Shown one piece after another: positions 15,501 to 23,596 of a stretch of DNA of 50,165 nt. Source of the DNA: Abditibacteriota bacterium (GTDB taxonomy: Bacteria > Armatimonadota > UBA5829); NCBI GenBank assembly GCA_017445025.1, contig JAFSVJ010000043.1, positions 1 through 50,165 on the forward strand, read 5' to 3'. The translations under genes and the position numbers were made by a program. Each line of letters opens with the position of its first letter. Within the stretch, counting starts at the first letter, position 1. Under the pieces are notes generated by a model that worked only from the letters and a program-made list of their open reading frames with translations, did not search any database and had not been told where the DNA came from.

Positions 15501-16014
15501 TGCTTTCTTTTTTGACTTTACTGTCAAAGAGAGGACGAGATAGGGGAGTTTCGTTATATGTTCTTGCTTCTATTCCTTGAGAGTTTACCATAAATTGATA
15601 GTAAAAATCAGCCTGTGTCATTTCGCTGTATGCTCCTTCGTAACCTCCCATTTGAAGATTTTGTGATAGGGAGTTTCCGTAAGAAGAACCTAAAACTATC
15701 ATAACAGCATCGTCAAGCATAAGGTTTGATATGGAAGATCGCTTAAAACTTAAGGGATAATTTTTGTCTTTTTCTTCACAGACAAAGAGAGCATAGAAGT
15801 TTTCTTTATCGTATTTTAAATATAGGCTTGTTTTGGGGGTAGCGATAGAGGAATTGCCTATATTGTTCAGATATTCGACAAAAAGGGCGTCTTTAAAATC
15901 TTTTTTATCAGGACTCCACTTGTTGTTTCCTTTAGGTATTTCAAGAGAAACCTCTGCAAAGATTGGTAATGCTAAAAATAATAATAAAAGAATAAGTATA
16001 ATCATGTTTTTCAT
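12589..16014 (-). CDS. Secreted multidomain glycosidase-like protein (DUF6067-like) with an in-frame palindromic repeat
   Basis: A 1141-residue protein with a signal peptide ending LALPIFA (residues 1-20) and AAGGA upstream of ATG. Residues ~20-220 look like a CBM9/DOMON-type binding domain (SLYLKYDKENFYALFVCEEKD, later VSYKIPFSSWG). The central ~590-900 region has a TIM-barrel feel: GMDLWFENWCDQQG, KLIIYFS, NSVYLDGPANPWSC, KIIAHTGG, YEGEQMAR. It resembles DUF6067-type glycoside hydrolases. The C-terminal ~160 residues look like a beta-sandwich. Residues ~389-409 come from a family A palindromic repeat and read ISIPPSSAKADATPQ, the same peptide as in the 1335-4802 protein. Cotranscribed with the downstream regulator. 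Substrate unknown. Confidence 0.75.
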   Translation of the reverse strand: MKNMIILILLLLFLALPIFAEVSLEIPKGNNKWSPDKKDFKDALFVEYLNNIGNSSIATPKTSLYLKYDKENFYALFVCEEKDKNYPLSFKRSSISNLMLDDAVMIVLGSSYGNSLSQNLQMGGYEGAYSEMTQADFYYQFMVNSQGIEARTYNETPLSRPLFDSKVKKESNAWLVSYKIPFSSWGMTEPENKEIFFNAFRSRPPERFGFYNLHYGGYTPFPLCKILLGQNPKVINNYNQEPAEKKDNIINDYSLRYYATYDQIIAQAKVDNLNKEGYLSIKTDNQEEIKAPLIDGKYINLPVNISANPNLPIYAHSSLVINGKVVSEKDITIENIPEKPDYYNTQAGLLGTSSVPTPWVAPKTDNNKIILSNKIITIDKGGFFGSVISIPPSSAKADATPQSTIRGADEELLSMPINLGLSINNKLVKTETIDQKIENKGTYVITETKLKVNDKQTCDIKLKIDFDGFTVVKIKSDDIDPETIDKLYLDIPLIPHKDEYIHREVSQTIEKLEGFGWSGSGNGALWIGSHNMGISFEQDMPTFLSENKRKQIEVFQVDSGTYLRLNFVDGKGQIMEKGHIFRFYLTPTPTKNYSLDKTGLYHGMDLWFENWCDQQGYPDMKKVPEMKARNDKDEAEGKKLIIYFSQSLASDSPASLDFFTDLTAYPERSWYKRAYEPGKDVPCFVSCLRELYGDLLLDRIEKLVKETGVNSVYLDGPANPWSCINPSHPYCDSNAKITWDDNDTCPYEATRIFLKRLRNILSSTGKPFKIIAHTGGAIYPSTMSLCDGHYEGEQMARFKPGYKLPLSTFAIGYCGTPWGFRVDELPIKPVYSVEQMRTLALLHDSCVGNGPYGEVGGEELEERIYGDFQGEDTKYYPYWEENNLIEYKGSSLLSYYVKPDSALLIFGNLTYDTDYVTFNASKIFDKGASVYNIGDKEMINDSIDKVNIEVKPFRYVAVRIDKTPQNYERAKTEKLTDFVDFDIINSVEDFDCNKTCERDATSIKVKGIKYDTAAEVSFKKPIKDFYGDFKIEVDNILNIVIGETSLRLQNDNWHIDNISFWNEGMFLNSPITDKTLNIKMSLNDNKLTLICNGKIICENVTVNCKSHKLAFQTWNDDTIQLSTIKLTNKGEPLLKEIHPVR
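14791..14850 (-). repeat. Palindromic repeat, family A, copy 3, inserted in frame within a coding region
   Basis: Read on the minus strand: CCATCCCCCCGTCA, CATCTGC/GCAGATG hairpin, GCCACCCCCCA, ATC-TACGAT hairpin, TAGGGGG. The first ~50 nt are identical to copy 2 at 3913-3974, and the orientation and reading frame relative to the host gene are the same. Confidence 0.85.
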
Positions 16015-16306
16015 AAGCTATCCTTATAATAATGGAAAACTACTTAAAAAATAAAGTTAAATTTGCTATTGCAAATTTAAAAGCATAAAGTAGAAAGCAT
16101 AATAACGTGGAGCTGACGCTCTACATTAAAATCTAAAATCAATAATCAAAATCGCCCTATGCGTTCGATTTTGGCTGGCGAGCTTTAAAATTTAAAGCCC
16201 GCCCCTTTTTTTGTTATGGTTCTTTTTGGACAAATACGAAATTAAAATTTTGATAAGCCTGTTACATAACAGCTTTTTGGGTGGTATGTTTTTTTTGCAT
16301 TATTTC

Positions 16307-16350
16307 AAGGGGCTCCCGAAAAGTTGAGTTTACGAAACTTTTTGGGAATG
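16307..16350 (+). repeat. Palindromic repeat, family B
   Basis: AAGGGGCTCCCGAAAAGTT, loop, AACTTTTTGGGAATG. Sits at the centre of the large palindrome 16204-16500. Confidence 0.7.
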
Positions 16351-16432
16351 AAATTCGCAGACAGCAAATAAAAATATACTACCCAAAAAGGTGTTTATAG
16401 GTCTTACTCAAGATTTTGGATTTGTCCAATTC

Positions 16433-16479
16433 CAAGGGCTCCCGAGAAGTTGAACAAAGTGAAACTTTTTGGGAATGGA
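16433..16479 (+). repeat. Palindromic repeat, family B, nested in one arm of a larger palindrome
   Basis: CAAGGGCTCCCGAGAAGTT, loop, AACTTTTTGGGAATGG. The opposite arm of the enclosing palindrome continues without it, which marks the unit's boundaries. Confidence 0.75.
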
Positions 16480-16518
16480 AATAGAACCATAGGAAAAAGG
16501 GAAGTTTGTAGAATCCTT

Positions 16519-16573
16519 TTTGCCCCCCTTGGGGGGGCGACGAAAAAATCTTTTTGATTTTTTCGTGGGGGGA
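16519..16573 (-). repeat. Palindromic repeat, family C, copy 1
   Basis: Minus-strand order: CCCCCCACGA, stem AAAAAATC/GATTTTTT, TCGTCG, then GCCCCCC-AA-GGGGGGC. The copy at 35235-35290 has the same frame with a different stem (ATAAAAAAC/GTTTTTTAT). Confidence 0.75.
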
Positions 16574-16578
16574 AAAGA

Positions 16579-17976
16579 TTAGTAAAGTTTGTTTATTTCG
16601 TCTACAACTCTGTCAACTACTTTTTCCATATTTCCTTTTTTCATTTTTGCCCAATAGGTATAAAGCAGATTACACTCATGACCACCGTGAGCGAAAGCAG
16701 ATTCCTTTGCCAAATAACCTAAATACTTATTTGAGCAGTGACAAACATAAACATAAGGAGCCTTTGTTCTCTCTTTAATATAGAGTTGAGTCTCCACAAA
16801 AGGCTCTCCCGGCATAAATACAACAACCAATTTACCAATTTTAAAGATTTGAACCAGATAATCAAATTCTTTTTCACGAAGAGCTTCGTAATATGAGCTA
16901 AGTGTGCTTGCCGCAAAAAACCAATTTTCATCTAAATGATTTTCTATTTTTGTGTTAGAGTTAAATATTTTTTGGGCTTCTTCCAAACGTTCTTTTGGGA
17001 TTTCACGATACGGTAATGGAATGTGAATTTCTTTATATTCTATAGGATTTATTTCATCGTCATATTCCATAGAATTTACAAGTTTGGTAGATAATTCATT
17101 AAGTTTTGAACTTGTTCTGTATTCGTCGAGAGTGTAGTTTACAGTCCATGGGTCTATGGGGTTAATGTTTCCGCAACAACCGTTGAGAACCAGAGGAAGG
17201 CTTTCTATTTCATTATCTTTCATCATCATTTTAGCCCAAACACCACACCAGTCGGGAGATATGCAGTTATATTGGAACGAACAGAAAAGGTGAACAGGGT
17301 GACAAGTAAAACTGTTTAATGCACCTTTGAAGTTCATATTTTTGTCTCTGAATATGGCAACTCCCAATTCATTATCAGCAGGACCTTCGTCATAAAGAAA
17401 TTGTGTGGGACCTACAGGGTGGGAGATGGAAGTGTTGTTAGGTGGGAAAGGCATAATGCATTTGCCGTCTCTTCCTATAACTCTTCTGTTAAAGGCAATA
17501 CCGGGAGCCATACCGTTTTTAATGCCCATGCTGACAGGGGAAAGGTTTTTAAGAGCTGTATTGCAAGCTTTTATGGCACCTTTTACTGCCATTTCATCAT
17601 ATTCCTTTTCACTTCCTCGAACAAATTCTTTATCTTCCGGCAAATCGAGAGGAAGATCCTTGTCAAGCATAAAATGACCGCAACCCGGAGCGGAGTGGCT
17701 TTGAATTACAAAAACGCTTATGGCGTCTTTTGGAACAGAGTTTTCTTTGCTGACAGCCTCTTTAATTAAGGCTACTTTGTCCTCTGTTATAGAAGCAAGG
17801 TCCAGACCAACAAAACAAACTTTTGTGTCATTTGTTTGGAAGGCTGATGCCTTTGCGTAAAGTCTATCTTTAACGGAAAGAGCTGGTCTCTTGTGAGTGA
17901 CTTCTTTACCGGAAAGGTGTATGCCTAATTTTGGGGTAATATCTTCGTAACCAAAACCTGAATACAATTGTGCCAT
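16579..17976 (-). CDS. Neutral/alkaline ceramidase-like protein (N-terminal domain family)
   Basis: A 465-residue protein starting with MAQLYSGFGYEDITPKLGIHLSG, which matches the opening of the neutral/alkaline non-lysosomal ceramidase family (usually G..DITP...G). Further family-like blocks are FVGLDLASI, VIQSHSAPG (the HSHSGPG-like zinc/catalytic segment, here altered), FNRRVI, NSFTCHPVHL, SPDWCGV and NGCCGNINP. No signal peptide is seen. Homologues in saccharolytic bacteria are often encoded near glycosidases and are not proven ceramidases. The altered HSHSG segment leaves enzymatic activity uncertain. It has its own promoter at 18013-18041 and an AGGAGA ribosome-binding site. Confidence 0.75.
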   Translation of the reverse strand: MAQLYSGFGYEDITPKLGIHLSGKEVTHKRPALSVKDRLYAKASAFQTNDTKVCFVGLDLASITEDKVALIKEAVSKENSVPKDAISVFVIQSHSAPGCGHFMLDKDLPLDLPEDKEFVRGSEKEYDEMAVKGAIKACNTALKNLSPVSMGIKNGMAPGIAFNRRVIGRDGKCIMPFPPNNTSISHPVGPTQFLYDEGPADNELGVAIFRDKNMNFKGALNSFTCHPVHLFCSFQYNCISPDWCGVWAKMMMKDNEIESLPLVLNGCCGNINPIDPWTVNYTLDEYRTSSKLNELSTKLVNSMEYDDEINPIEYKEIHIPLPYREIPKERLEEAQKIFNSNTKIENHLDENWFFAASTLSSYYEALREKEFDYLVQIFKIGKLVVVFMPGEPFVETQLYIKERTKAPYVYVCHCSNKYLGYLAKESAFAHGGHECNLLYTYWAKMKKGNMEKVVDRVVDEINKLY

Positions 17977-18012
17977 TAGTTATCTCCTAAGTATAAAGGT
18001 GTTTCTAAATAT

Positions 18013-18041
18013 ATTATATTACAAATATAAAAAAAAATCAA
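18013..18041 (-). promoter_or_regulatory. Promoter of the ceramidase-like gene
   Basis: On the minus strand: TTGATT (18041-18036), a 17-bp spacer and TATAAT (18018-18013). Confidence 0.65.
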
Positions 18042-18042
18042 T

Positions 18043-18065
18043 AAAAAAGTCGGGCATAGCCCGAC
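18043..18065 (-). terminator. Terminator of pseudopilin 2
   Basis: GTCGGGC and GCCCGAC arms (18049-18055 and 18059-18065) around three bases, followed on the minus strand by a TTTTTT run (18048-18043). Confidence 0.85.
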
Positions 18066-18072
18066 AAATAAA

Positions 18073-18789
18073 TTATCTGTTTACATACCCAATGTCTTCA
18101 GGCAAAACATAAGCGGTTGACGGTTTATACCATTTTGCGTGACCGTCAGCAAATACAATGTTTACACCTGTGTTGTGACACCAACATGCGTAGTAGTAGC
18201 CTTCAAAAATCCAAGGGTTGTATCTTGCATCCATAAAGGCGAAAGTAGAAGCTGGGCTGTTGATTTCGGGTTCGCTTCTTGCGTATTCCTTTCCGCTGGC
18301 GTCACCTACATAACAACCAAGACCGTAACCTGAGTTATATGTTTCTACTGAAGAAGCAGCGTTGTATCCGTAACTTGCGTCACAACTTCTTGGGTAGTAG
18401 GAGATGTAGAAACCGAAGAGCATGTTACCATCTCCGTTCCAAGGGGTTCTGTTGGTGGGACAGGTTAAGAAGTTGGATTTGAAACCGTCACCTGTATCTT
18501 TTGCGGGGTCCTTTGCTTCCATAGGAATACCATAAGGTCTCATTCTGTAGAACGGACTTGTCATGTAAAAGTCGTTGTTATACCAACTTTGGGCACAAGG
18601 GTAAGTTTGATCGAAATCGTCTATGTAGAGCTGAAGTGCGGTTCCGATCTGTTTTAAGTTGGATAAACAACTTGTTTGTCTTGCTTTCTCTCTTGCTTGA
18701 GCGAAAACCGGGAAGAGAATTGCTGCAAGTATAGCAATAATGGCTATAACAACCAACAACTCGATTAAGGTAAAACCTTTTTTGAACAT
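18073..18789 (-). CDS. Pseudopilin 2 (H-x9-DG type)
   Basis: A 238-residue prepilin: MFKKG leader, prepilin peptidase site before FTLIE, hydrophobic helix, [19 protein letters not shown], and a C-terminal [16 protein letters not shown] that fits H-x9-DG. The head domain has many aromatic and Cys residues (CWCHN, CPTN, CYVGD) and differs from the other pseudopilins. It has a strong promoter at 18948-18976 and a ~150-nt leader, ends at its own terminator, and is monocistronic. It probably builds a pseudopilus or surface fibre; the secretion machinery is not in this window. Confidence 0.9.
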   Translation of the reverse strand: MFKKGFTLIELLVVIAIIAILAAILFPVFAQAREKARQTSCLSNLKQIGTALQLYIDDFDQTYPCAQSWYNNDFYMTSPFYRMRPYGIPMEAKDPAKDTGDGFKSNFLTCPTNRTPWNGDGNMLFGFYISYYPRSCDASYGYNAASSVETYNSGYGLGCYVGDASGKEYARSEPEINSPASTFAFMDARYNPWIFEGYYYACWCHNTGVNIVFADGHAKWYKPSTAYVLPEDIGYVNR

Positions 18790-18822
18790 TGTGTGTTCCT
18801 CCTAAGTGTTATTTATCTTAAA

Positions 18823-18911
18823 AAGAGCTTTTTTCAACAATAGGCTCTTATTTAATTCAGATGGCTTTTATTCGTAAGTAAAGAGTAAAATCTAAAATCG
18901 TCAGACGATTT
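18823..18911 (-). promoter_or_regulatory. Structured leader of pseudopilin 2
   Basis: Two hairpins can form in the 150-nt leader: AAGAGC (18823-18828) with GCTCTT (18844-18849), and AAAATCG with CGATTTT around 18889-18911. Together with the divergent promoters these fill the gap 18790-19153. Confidence 0.4.
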
Positions 18912-18947
18912 TTGAACAACATTAAAAAATCATCTGCTCACACTTAT

Positions 18948-18976
18948 ATTATACCACATTTTACCTAATTTGTCAA
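18948..18976 (-). promoter_or_regulatory. Strong promoter of pseudopilin 2
   Basis: Minus strand: TTGACA (18976-18971), a 17-bp spacer and TGTGGTATAATA (-10 at 18953-18948). Same class as the other pseudopilin promoters. Confidence 0.85.
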
Positions 18977-19083
18977 GTGTTTTAGCCCACTTTTTTAAAA
19001 AAAATAAAAATTTTTTTAATTTTTATATTTTGCTTGCGAATTATCCTCTTTCTTTTTTAATTACAATTCACGGTTTTTATCTT

Positions 19084-19112
19084 TTGACATTATTTTCTAT
19101 TAGTGTTATAAT
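19084..19112 (+). promoter_or_regulatory. Promoter of the MFS transporter
   Basis: TTGACA (19084-19089), a 17-bp spacer and TGTTATAAT (-10 at 19107-19112). Confidence 0.8.
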
Positions 19113-19153
19113 TTAAATTGGAATATTATAAATAATAAAAATTAGGTTTATTT

Positions 19154-20404
19154 ATGTTCTCTTTATCAAATCTTTACAGAAGTCATATTCCCAAGAAAAC
19201 AAGATATAACTTTTCTGTTGAACTTATTTCTTATATACTTTTCGGAATAAGCAACGGTTTTCTTGTGCCTTTTTATTATCTTATTGCAAGGCAAGATTTT
19301 CAAGCCACCCCAATTTGGTTGGGAGTTATCAGTATGGCGGGAGGCATCGGAAGTATATTATCCTTTGTGACTACAGGTTTTATAAAACCGGGTAAGGAGT
19401 TGCTTGTATATATAGCAAACCTGTTTTTCGGAAGGCTTTTGATAATAGGGTTAATATTTTCACTCAATGCACCCATGTATTGCACAATTATCTTTATGAT
19501 AACCTGTTTGCAAACCATACCTATTCCTCAATACGGAATTATCGTTCAAAATATCTATCCCGACTATTGCAGAGGCACTCTTATGAGTTATATAAAAATA
19601 GCTCTCACAATAACAACTTTGCTTGCAACGGTTTTGGGTGGATTTTTGATTGATAAATTCTCTTGGCAGACAGTATTTTTCCTCTCAGGCGTTTTTGCTG
19701 TTCTGTCAACAGTTGTGCTGTTTAAATTGAAAGTCCCAAAAGTTGCCGGAGCAAAGCCTTTGCCTATTCACGAATATGTTAAATATTCCTTTGAGATACT
19801 AAAAAAAGATGCTTTAAACAGAAATATAATAATAGGAATGTTTTTGTTTATAATAGGGGTTCAGTTGACAACAATTCTTATGCCTATGACACAGGTGGAT
19901 ATATTGGATGTGACTCCGAAACAGTTGGGTATCTTAAATGGTATATTGACATTTGTTTGGATATTATCTTTTGCTGTATTCGGAAGATATTTGGATAAGC
20001 AGGGGCCTCTGAGAACTATGCTGATAGCTTATTTTATATATATAATTGCTATGGCTTTTTATATTTTTGCAAATGACTGGAAAGGGCTTATATTAAGTTT
20101 TGTTATTTTAGGTATAAACAGAGGAGCCAACGAGCTGGCATTTTTCAACCTTGTCATTTCTCTATCTCCGAAGGGGAAGGAAAATCTCTATCAAGGTTTC
20201 AACTATTTGTGGTTGGGTATAAGTTCCACGGTTAACGTTTTTATATCTACATGGATAATAAACAGAACTCTGGAATGGAATTATTTGTCAACACTCCGAG
20301 CAAAGCATAATGCTCTTTATCTGTTTTCCATAGTTTTTATGTTAACAGTAATTGTTTATCAATACATAGCATACAGAAAACATTTTGATATAAACAGACA
20401 TTGA
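19154..20404 (+). CDS. Major facilitator superfamily transporter
   Basis: A 416-residue integral membrane protein with about twelve hydrophobic segments and the two-half layout of MFS carriers, with a basic central loop around residues 193-225 (KLKVPKVAGAKPLPIHEY). The motif FGRYLDKQGPLRT matches the loop 8-9 GRxxDxxG signature. The substrate is not evident. It lies 68 bp before a GH1 beta-glucosidase, so uptake of a beta-glycoside or oligosaccharide is a reasonable inference. It has its own promoter, and a second promoter separates it from the next gene. Confidence 0.85.
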   Translation: MFSLSNLYRSHIPKKTRYNFSVELISYILFGISNGFLVPFYYLIARQDFQATPIWLGVISMAGGIGSILSFVTTGFIKPGKELLVYIANLFFGRLLIIGLIFSLNAPMYCTIIFMITCLQTIPIPQYGIIVQNIYPDYCRGTLMSYIKIALTITTLLATVLGGFLIDKFSWQTVFFLSGVFAVLSTVVLFKLKVPKVAGAKPLPIHEYVKYSFEILKKDALNRNIIIGMFLFIIGVQLTTILMPMTQVDILDVTPKQLGILNGILTFVWILSFAVFGRYLDKQGPLRTMLIAYFIYIIAMAFYIFANDWKGLILSFVILGINRGANELAFFNLVISLSPKGKENLYQGFNYLWLGISSTVNVFISTWIINRTLEWNYLSTLRAKHNALYLFSIVFMLTVIVYQYIAYRKHFDINRH

Positions 20405-20412
20405 TTAAAATG

Positions 20413-20442
20413 TTGATACTTTTTTTGAAATTATGATATAAT
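20413..20442 (+). promoter_or_regulatory. Promoter of the beta-glucosidase operon
   Basis: TTGATA (20413-20418), an 18-bp spacer and an extended TGATATAAT (-10 at 20437-20442). Confidence 0.7.
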
Positions 20443-20472
20443 ATTTATAGATATGAAAAAGGAGTTAAACTA

Positions 20473-21855
20473 ATGAAAGTTACTTTTCCAAAAGATTTTA
20501 TATGGGGAACAGCCACTTCCTCTTGCCAAATTGAAGGTGCAAAGAATATAGACGGTAAGGTGGACAGTGTTTGGGATGTTTATGCACGTGCCGGTAAATG
20601 TTTAAACGGAGACACTCCGGAGATTGCCTGTGATCACTATCACAAATATAAGGAAGATGTGGCATTATTAAAAGAATTGGGTGTAAAAGTCTATCGATTT
20701 TCAATTTGTTGGCCCAGAGTTATTTCCGACCTTACCGGCACAGTAAACGAAAAGGGTTTACAGTTTTATTCCGACCTTGTGGATGAGCTTATATCTGCGG
20801 GGGTTGAGCCTTGGCCCACTCTTTTCCATTGGGATCACCCTCAATATATAGAAGATGCCTTTGAAGGTTTTACTTCAAGAGAAATTGTGCCTCATTTTAA
20901 GCACTATTGTGAAGTTGTTGTAAAGAAACTTGGAGACAGAGTTAAAAACTGGATGACTATTAACGAACCTTGCAACTCCACCGTTCAAGCCTATGGTCTG
21001 GGTAATACAGCTCCGGGTAAAAAGTTAGGCCCTAAGGCTGTTGCCAATTCTATTCACCATATTTTAATGTGTCACGGTGAGGCAGTAAAAGCTGTTCGCA
21101 AATACTCCCCCGGTTCAAGGGTGGGTATAGTATTTAACCCTGTTATTTTCATTCCCGCCTTTGATGACGAATTTAATAAGAAATGTATAGAACTGACCTG
21201 GTCTTATGACAATGGTTATTTCCTTGATCCTATCTATAAGGGAAAGTATCCGGAGAGACCTTACAGAGCTTGGGAAGGGGCTCGTCCCGATGTTATGAAT
21301 GGGGATATGGAACTTATCGGTCAGCCCTGTGATTTCTTAGGTATGAACGCATATTATGCCTATTGTTGTCGCCCTGACGGATATGGTTTTGACGGAAGTG
21401 TTTTTTATGTAAAGGATTCTGACTGGATGCCCAATGCTTGTATGCCTTTATCTAAGGATGCTTTCTATTATGGTGTAAAATATCTTTACGATCACTATGA
21501 TATTAAAGACCTTATAGTGACAGAAAACGGAAACGCTTGGAAAACTCCCACCAAAGAAGAACAGATTAATGATGATAAGAGAATAGATTATATAAAAACT
21601 CACCTTGCTTCTATAAAGAGAGTTATGGACGAGGGTTATAAAGTCAGCGGATATTTCTACTGGTCACTTATGGATAATTTTGAGTGGGGTAGCGGATACA
21701 GTTGGAAATTCGGATTGTTGCATATAGATGAAAATCTTAACAGAGTTCCGAAGAAGAGTTTTTATTGGTATAAAGATGTGATTAAAAATTCTTCTTTTGA
21801 ATATGATTTTGTGGACGAAAAAGAGAAAAAAGAAGAAAAAGCCTACTGGAATTAA
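20473..21855 (+). CDS. GH1 family beta-glucosidase / 6-phospho-beta-glucosidase-like
   Basis: A 460-residue cytoplasmic glycoside hydrolase of family 1. The opening FPKDFIWGTATSSCQIEG is the family N-terminal signature. E165 in TINEP is the acid/base and E351 in VTENGNAW is the nucleophile. WSLMDNFEWGSGYSWKFGL (about 396-414) binds substrate. The NFEW (rather than a phosphate-binding Ser/Lys/Tyr set) leans towards a non-phosphorylated substrate, but this is not decisive. Start set by AAGGAG 8 bp upstream. It is the first gene of a likely operon with the LRR protein (9 bp on) and a GntR regulator. Confidence 0.93.
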   Translation: MKVTFPKDFIWGTATSSCQIEGAKNIDGKVDSVWDVYARAGKCLNGDTPEIACDHYHKYKEDVALLKELGVKVYRFSICWPRVISDLTGTVNEKGLQFYSDLVDELISAGVEPWPTLFHWDHPQYIEDAFEGFTSREIVPHFKHYCEVVVKKLGDRVKNWMTINEPCNSTVQAYGLGNTAPGKKLGPKAVANSIHHILMCHGEAVKAVRKYSPGSRVGIVFNPVIFIPAFDDEFNKKCIELTWSYDNGYFLDPIYKGKYPERPYRAWEGARPDVMNGDMELIGQPCDFLGMNAYYAYCCRPDGYGFDGSVFYVKDSDWMPNACMPLSKDAFYYGVKYLYDHYDIKDLIVTENGNAWKTPTKEEQINDDKRIDYIKTHLASIKRVMDEGYKVSGYFYWSLMDNFEWGSGYSWKFGLLHIDENLNRVPKKSFYWYKDVIKNSSFEYDFVDEKEKKEEKAYWN

Positions 21856-21864
21856 TTATATAAT

Positions 21865-22545
21865 ATGAATGATTTTATAATTGAGAAGGATGTATTGAAA
21901 GGTTATACCGGCAGTGACAAATGTATAAGAGTGCCGGAAGGTATAAAAGTCTTGGGTGGTGCCTGTCTTTTCGGTAAAGATTTTGACGAAATAATCCTTC
22001 CTTCCACTCTTGAAGAAACCGTCTTTATGCCTTTGGGTTTTAATTCAAGCCTTAAAGAAGTTATTTTTCCGGAAGGTATGAAGATAATAGGTTGGAAGAC
22101 TTTTCTCGAATGTCATGGATTAAAATATGTATATATTCCCGGGTCTGTCACAAAAACAGATAAATTGGTTTTTCAGTATTGTGACGCTTTGGAGAAAGTT
22201 GATATATTAGGTAACATAAAAGAACTTTTATATGGGACTTTTGTTTTTTGTCACAACCTTAGGGAAGTGGTTTTGCCCAAAAACTTAACCAAAATCGGTG
22301 GCACATGTTTTTGTGAAAATTATGCTCTTAAATCTATAGATTTGCCGGAGAGCTTGGAGTGGATAGGGGACGGTGCTTTTATTCGTTCCGGCCTTGAAAG
22401 AATAAAAATACCTAAGAATTGCAAACATATAGGTGAAAGATGTTTTGAAGATTGTGATAATCTTAAAGAGATAACAGTGCCAAAGGGTCTTGATTTATCT
22501 TTGGCAAATATACCAAAAACAAGTAAAGTGATTTATTATGCTTAA
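21865..22545 (+). CDS. BspA-type leucine-rich repeat protein
   Basis: A 226-residue protein made almost entirely of LRR_5/BspA-type repeats of about 23 residues, for example the unit around ALKSIDLPESLEWIGDGAF and the next around LERIKIPKNCKHIGERCF. There is no signal peptide and no sorting motif, so it is apparently cytoplasmic. These repeats mediate protein contacts; the partner is unknown. It starts 9 bp after the beta-glucosidase without a clear Shine-Dalgarno and its stop overlaps the start of the next gene by 8 bp, so translation is probably coupled. Confidence 0.8.
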   Translation: MNDFIIEKDVLKGYTGSDKCIRVPEGIKVLGGACLFGKDFDEIILPSTLEETVFMPLGFNSSLKEVIFPEGMKIIGWKTFLECHGLKYVYIPGSVTKTDKLVFQYCDALEKVDILGNIKELLYGTFVFCHNLREVVLPKNLTKIGGTCFCENYALKSIDLPESLEWIGDGAFIRSGLERIKIPKNCKHIGERCFEDCDNLKEITVPKGLDLSLANIPKTSKVIYYA

Positions 22546-23554
22546 ATACATTGAACTTAAAGAAAAAATCAAAGAAATGTTGGAAGTTTATAATCCTGAT
22601 GATCAAATACCCACAAACAGTGAACTTGCCCATAAATATTCTGTCAGCGATATTACTGTGAGAAAAGCTGTTTTGGAGCTTGAAAAAGAAGGTCTTATAT
22701 ATGGTATTCACAGACGGGGAAAGTATAAGGCAGATATAGGAAAAGAATATAAGGAAATAGTTTTTTTAATTGATGAAGTTCATGTAGAAAGAACTCCCGG
22801 GTTGGATGTAAACCCCGGTCTGTTGGAGGCTTTTCAAAAAGATTTAACCACATCAGATTATAATCTTAATTTGACGTTAAATTCTCAGGACCCTGAGAAA
22901 GAAGCTTTTCATATAAGAAAACTTCTTGACAGAAATATATATGGGGTAATAATAAATATGTATCCCACTCGCAAAAATTTTGGATTATATAAGAGATTGT
23001 GCGAGAAAAAATCAAATGTGGTTTTTGTGGATAAATTTGTTCCTATTGCAAATGCACATTATGTTGGAACGGAGAATTATAAAGGTGCTCTTCTTCTTAT
23101 GGAAGAGGCAAAAAAAGAAGAGTATGATAAAATTATAATTCTTTCTTTTTCTAAGGATAAGATTTTAAACTCCGAAGAAGACAGACTTCGTGCTTTTAAT
23201 GAAATGCTTCCCACTTTAAAGTGTAAAGATGTGACTTATATTTCCGATTGGGATAAAGGTCTTGAAACATTTCAAAATCTAAAAGGAAAAAAAGTTTGTT
23301 TTTTGGTTACCGCAGGTGTTGTGTTTAATAAAATCTATGATTTGTATAAAGAATATATTGACAATATTGGTTTTTGTTATGTGTTTTCTTTTGATATTCC
23401 TCTTCCTAATATCAAAAAAAATATGTCTTTTGTTTGGTATAAACAAAATGCAAAAGAGATAGCTCATAAAGCTATAGAACTGATATCCAAAAACCCAAAG
23501 AAAAAGAAGTTTATAGAAATTCCCGGTGAGATTGTTAAGGAAAATTATAAATAA
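22538..23554 (+). CDS. GntR-family transcriptional regulator with a sugar-sensor domain
   Basis: A 338-residue protein. Residues ~1-66 are a GntR winged helix (DQIPTNSELAHKYSVSDITVRKAVLELEKEGLI, then GIHRRGKYKAD). Residues ~72-338 resemble a LacI-type periplasmic-binding fold, starting KEIVFLIDEV and including GVIINMYPT and SNVVFVDKF. The ATG lies inside the end of the LRR gene (ATGCTTAA). Position at the end of the beta-glucosidase operon suggests autoregulation of that operon by its sugar. Confidence 0.85.
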   Translation: MLKYIELKEKIKEMLEVYNPDDQIPTNSELAHKYSVSDITVRKAVLELEKEGLIYGIHRRGKYKADIGKEYKEIVFLIDEVHVERTPGLDVNPGLLEAFQKDLTTSDYNLNLTLNSQDPEKEAFHIRKLLDRNIYGVIINMYPTRKNFGLYKRLCEKKSNVVFVDKFVPIANAHYVGTENYKGALLLMEEAKKEEYDKIIILSFSKDKILNSEEDRLRAFNEMLPTLKCKDVTYISDWDKGLETFQNLKGKKVCFLVTAGVVFNKIYDLYKEYIDNIGFCYVFSFDIPLPNIKKNMSFVWYKQNAKEIAHKAIELISKNPKKKKFIEIPGEIVKENYK

Positions 23555-23566
23555 ACTTTTTAAATG

Positions 23567-23596
23567 TTGACAAAAGAGTTTGTTTTGTGATATAAT
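23567..23596 (+). promoter_or_regulatory. Promoter of pseudopilin 3
   Basis: TTGACA (23567-23572), an 18-bp spacer and TGATATAAT (-10 at 23591-23596). A ~190-nt leader follows, with a quasi-palindrome AAGTTTACGTATACTT around 23671-23686. Confidence 0.8.

Larger units (their letters stand above)
16204..16500. mobile_element. Large imperfect palindrome (MITE-like) with nested repeat units
   Basis: The left arm 16204-16298 and right arm 16364-16500 are imperfect inverted repeats: TATGGTTCT, TTGGACAAAT, TTTTGATAAG and CTTTTTGGGTGGTAT on the left have mirrored partners on the right. The right arm holds an extra ~47-bp family B unit (16433-16479) that the left arm lacks, and another unit sits at the centre (16307-16350). 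There is no ORF. It lies in the 564-bp gap 16015-16578, whose other content is a CGATTTTG/AAAATCG hairpin around 16142-16170 and a TTTAAA-rich hairpin around 16183-16198. Confidence 0.6.

Noticed and set aside
16519..16573. The family C hairpins as a terminator for the ceramidase-like gene
   Set aside because: Neither hairpin is followed by a T-run on the minus strand.
16015..16578. A possible RNA gene (tRNA or other known ncRNA) in the large gene-free gap
   Set aside because: No cloverleaf or T-loop GTTCRA signature is seen; the structure is explained by palindromic repeats. The same applies to 46660-47283.
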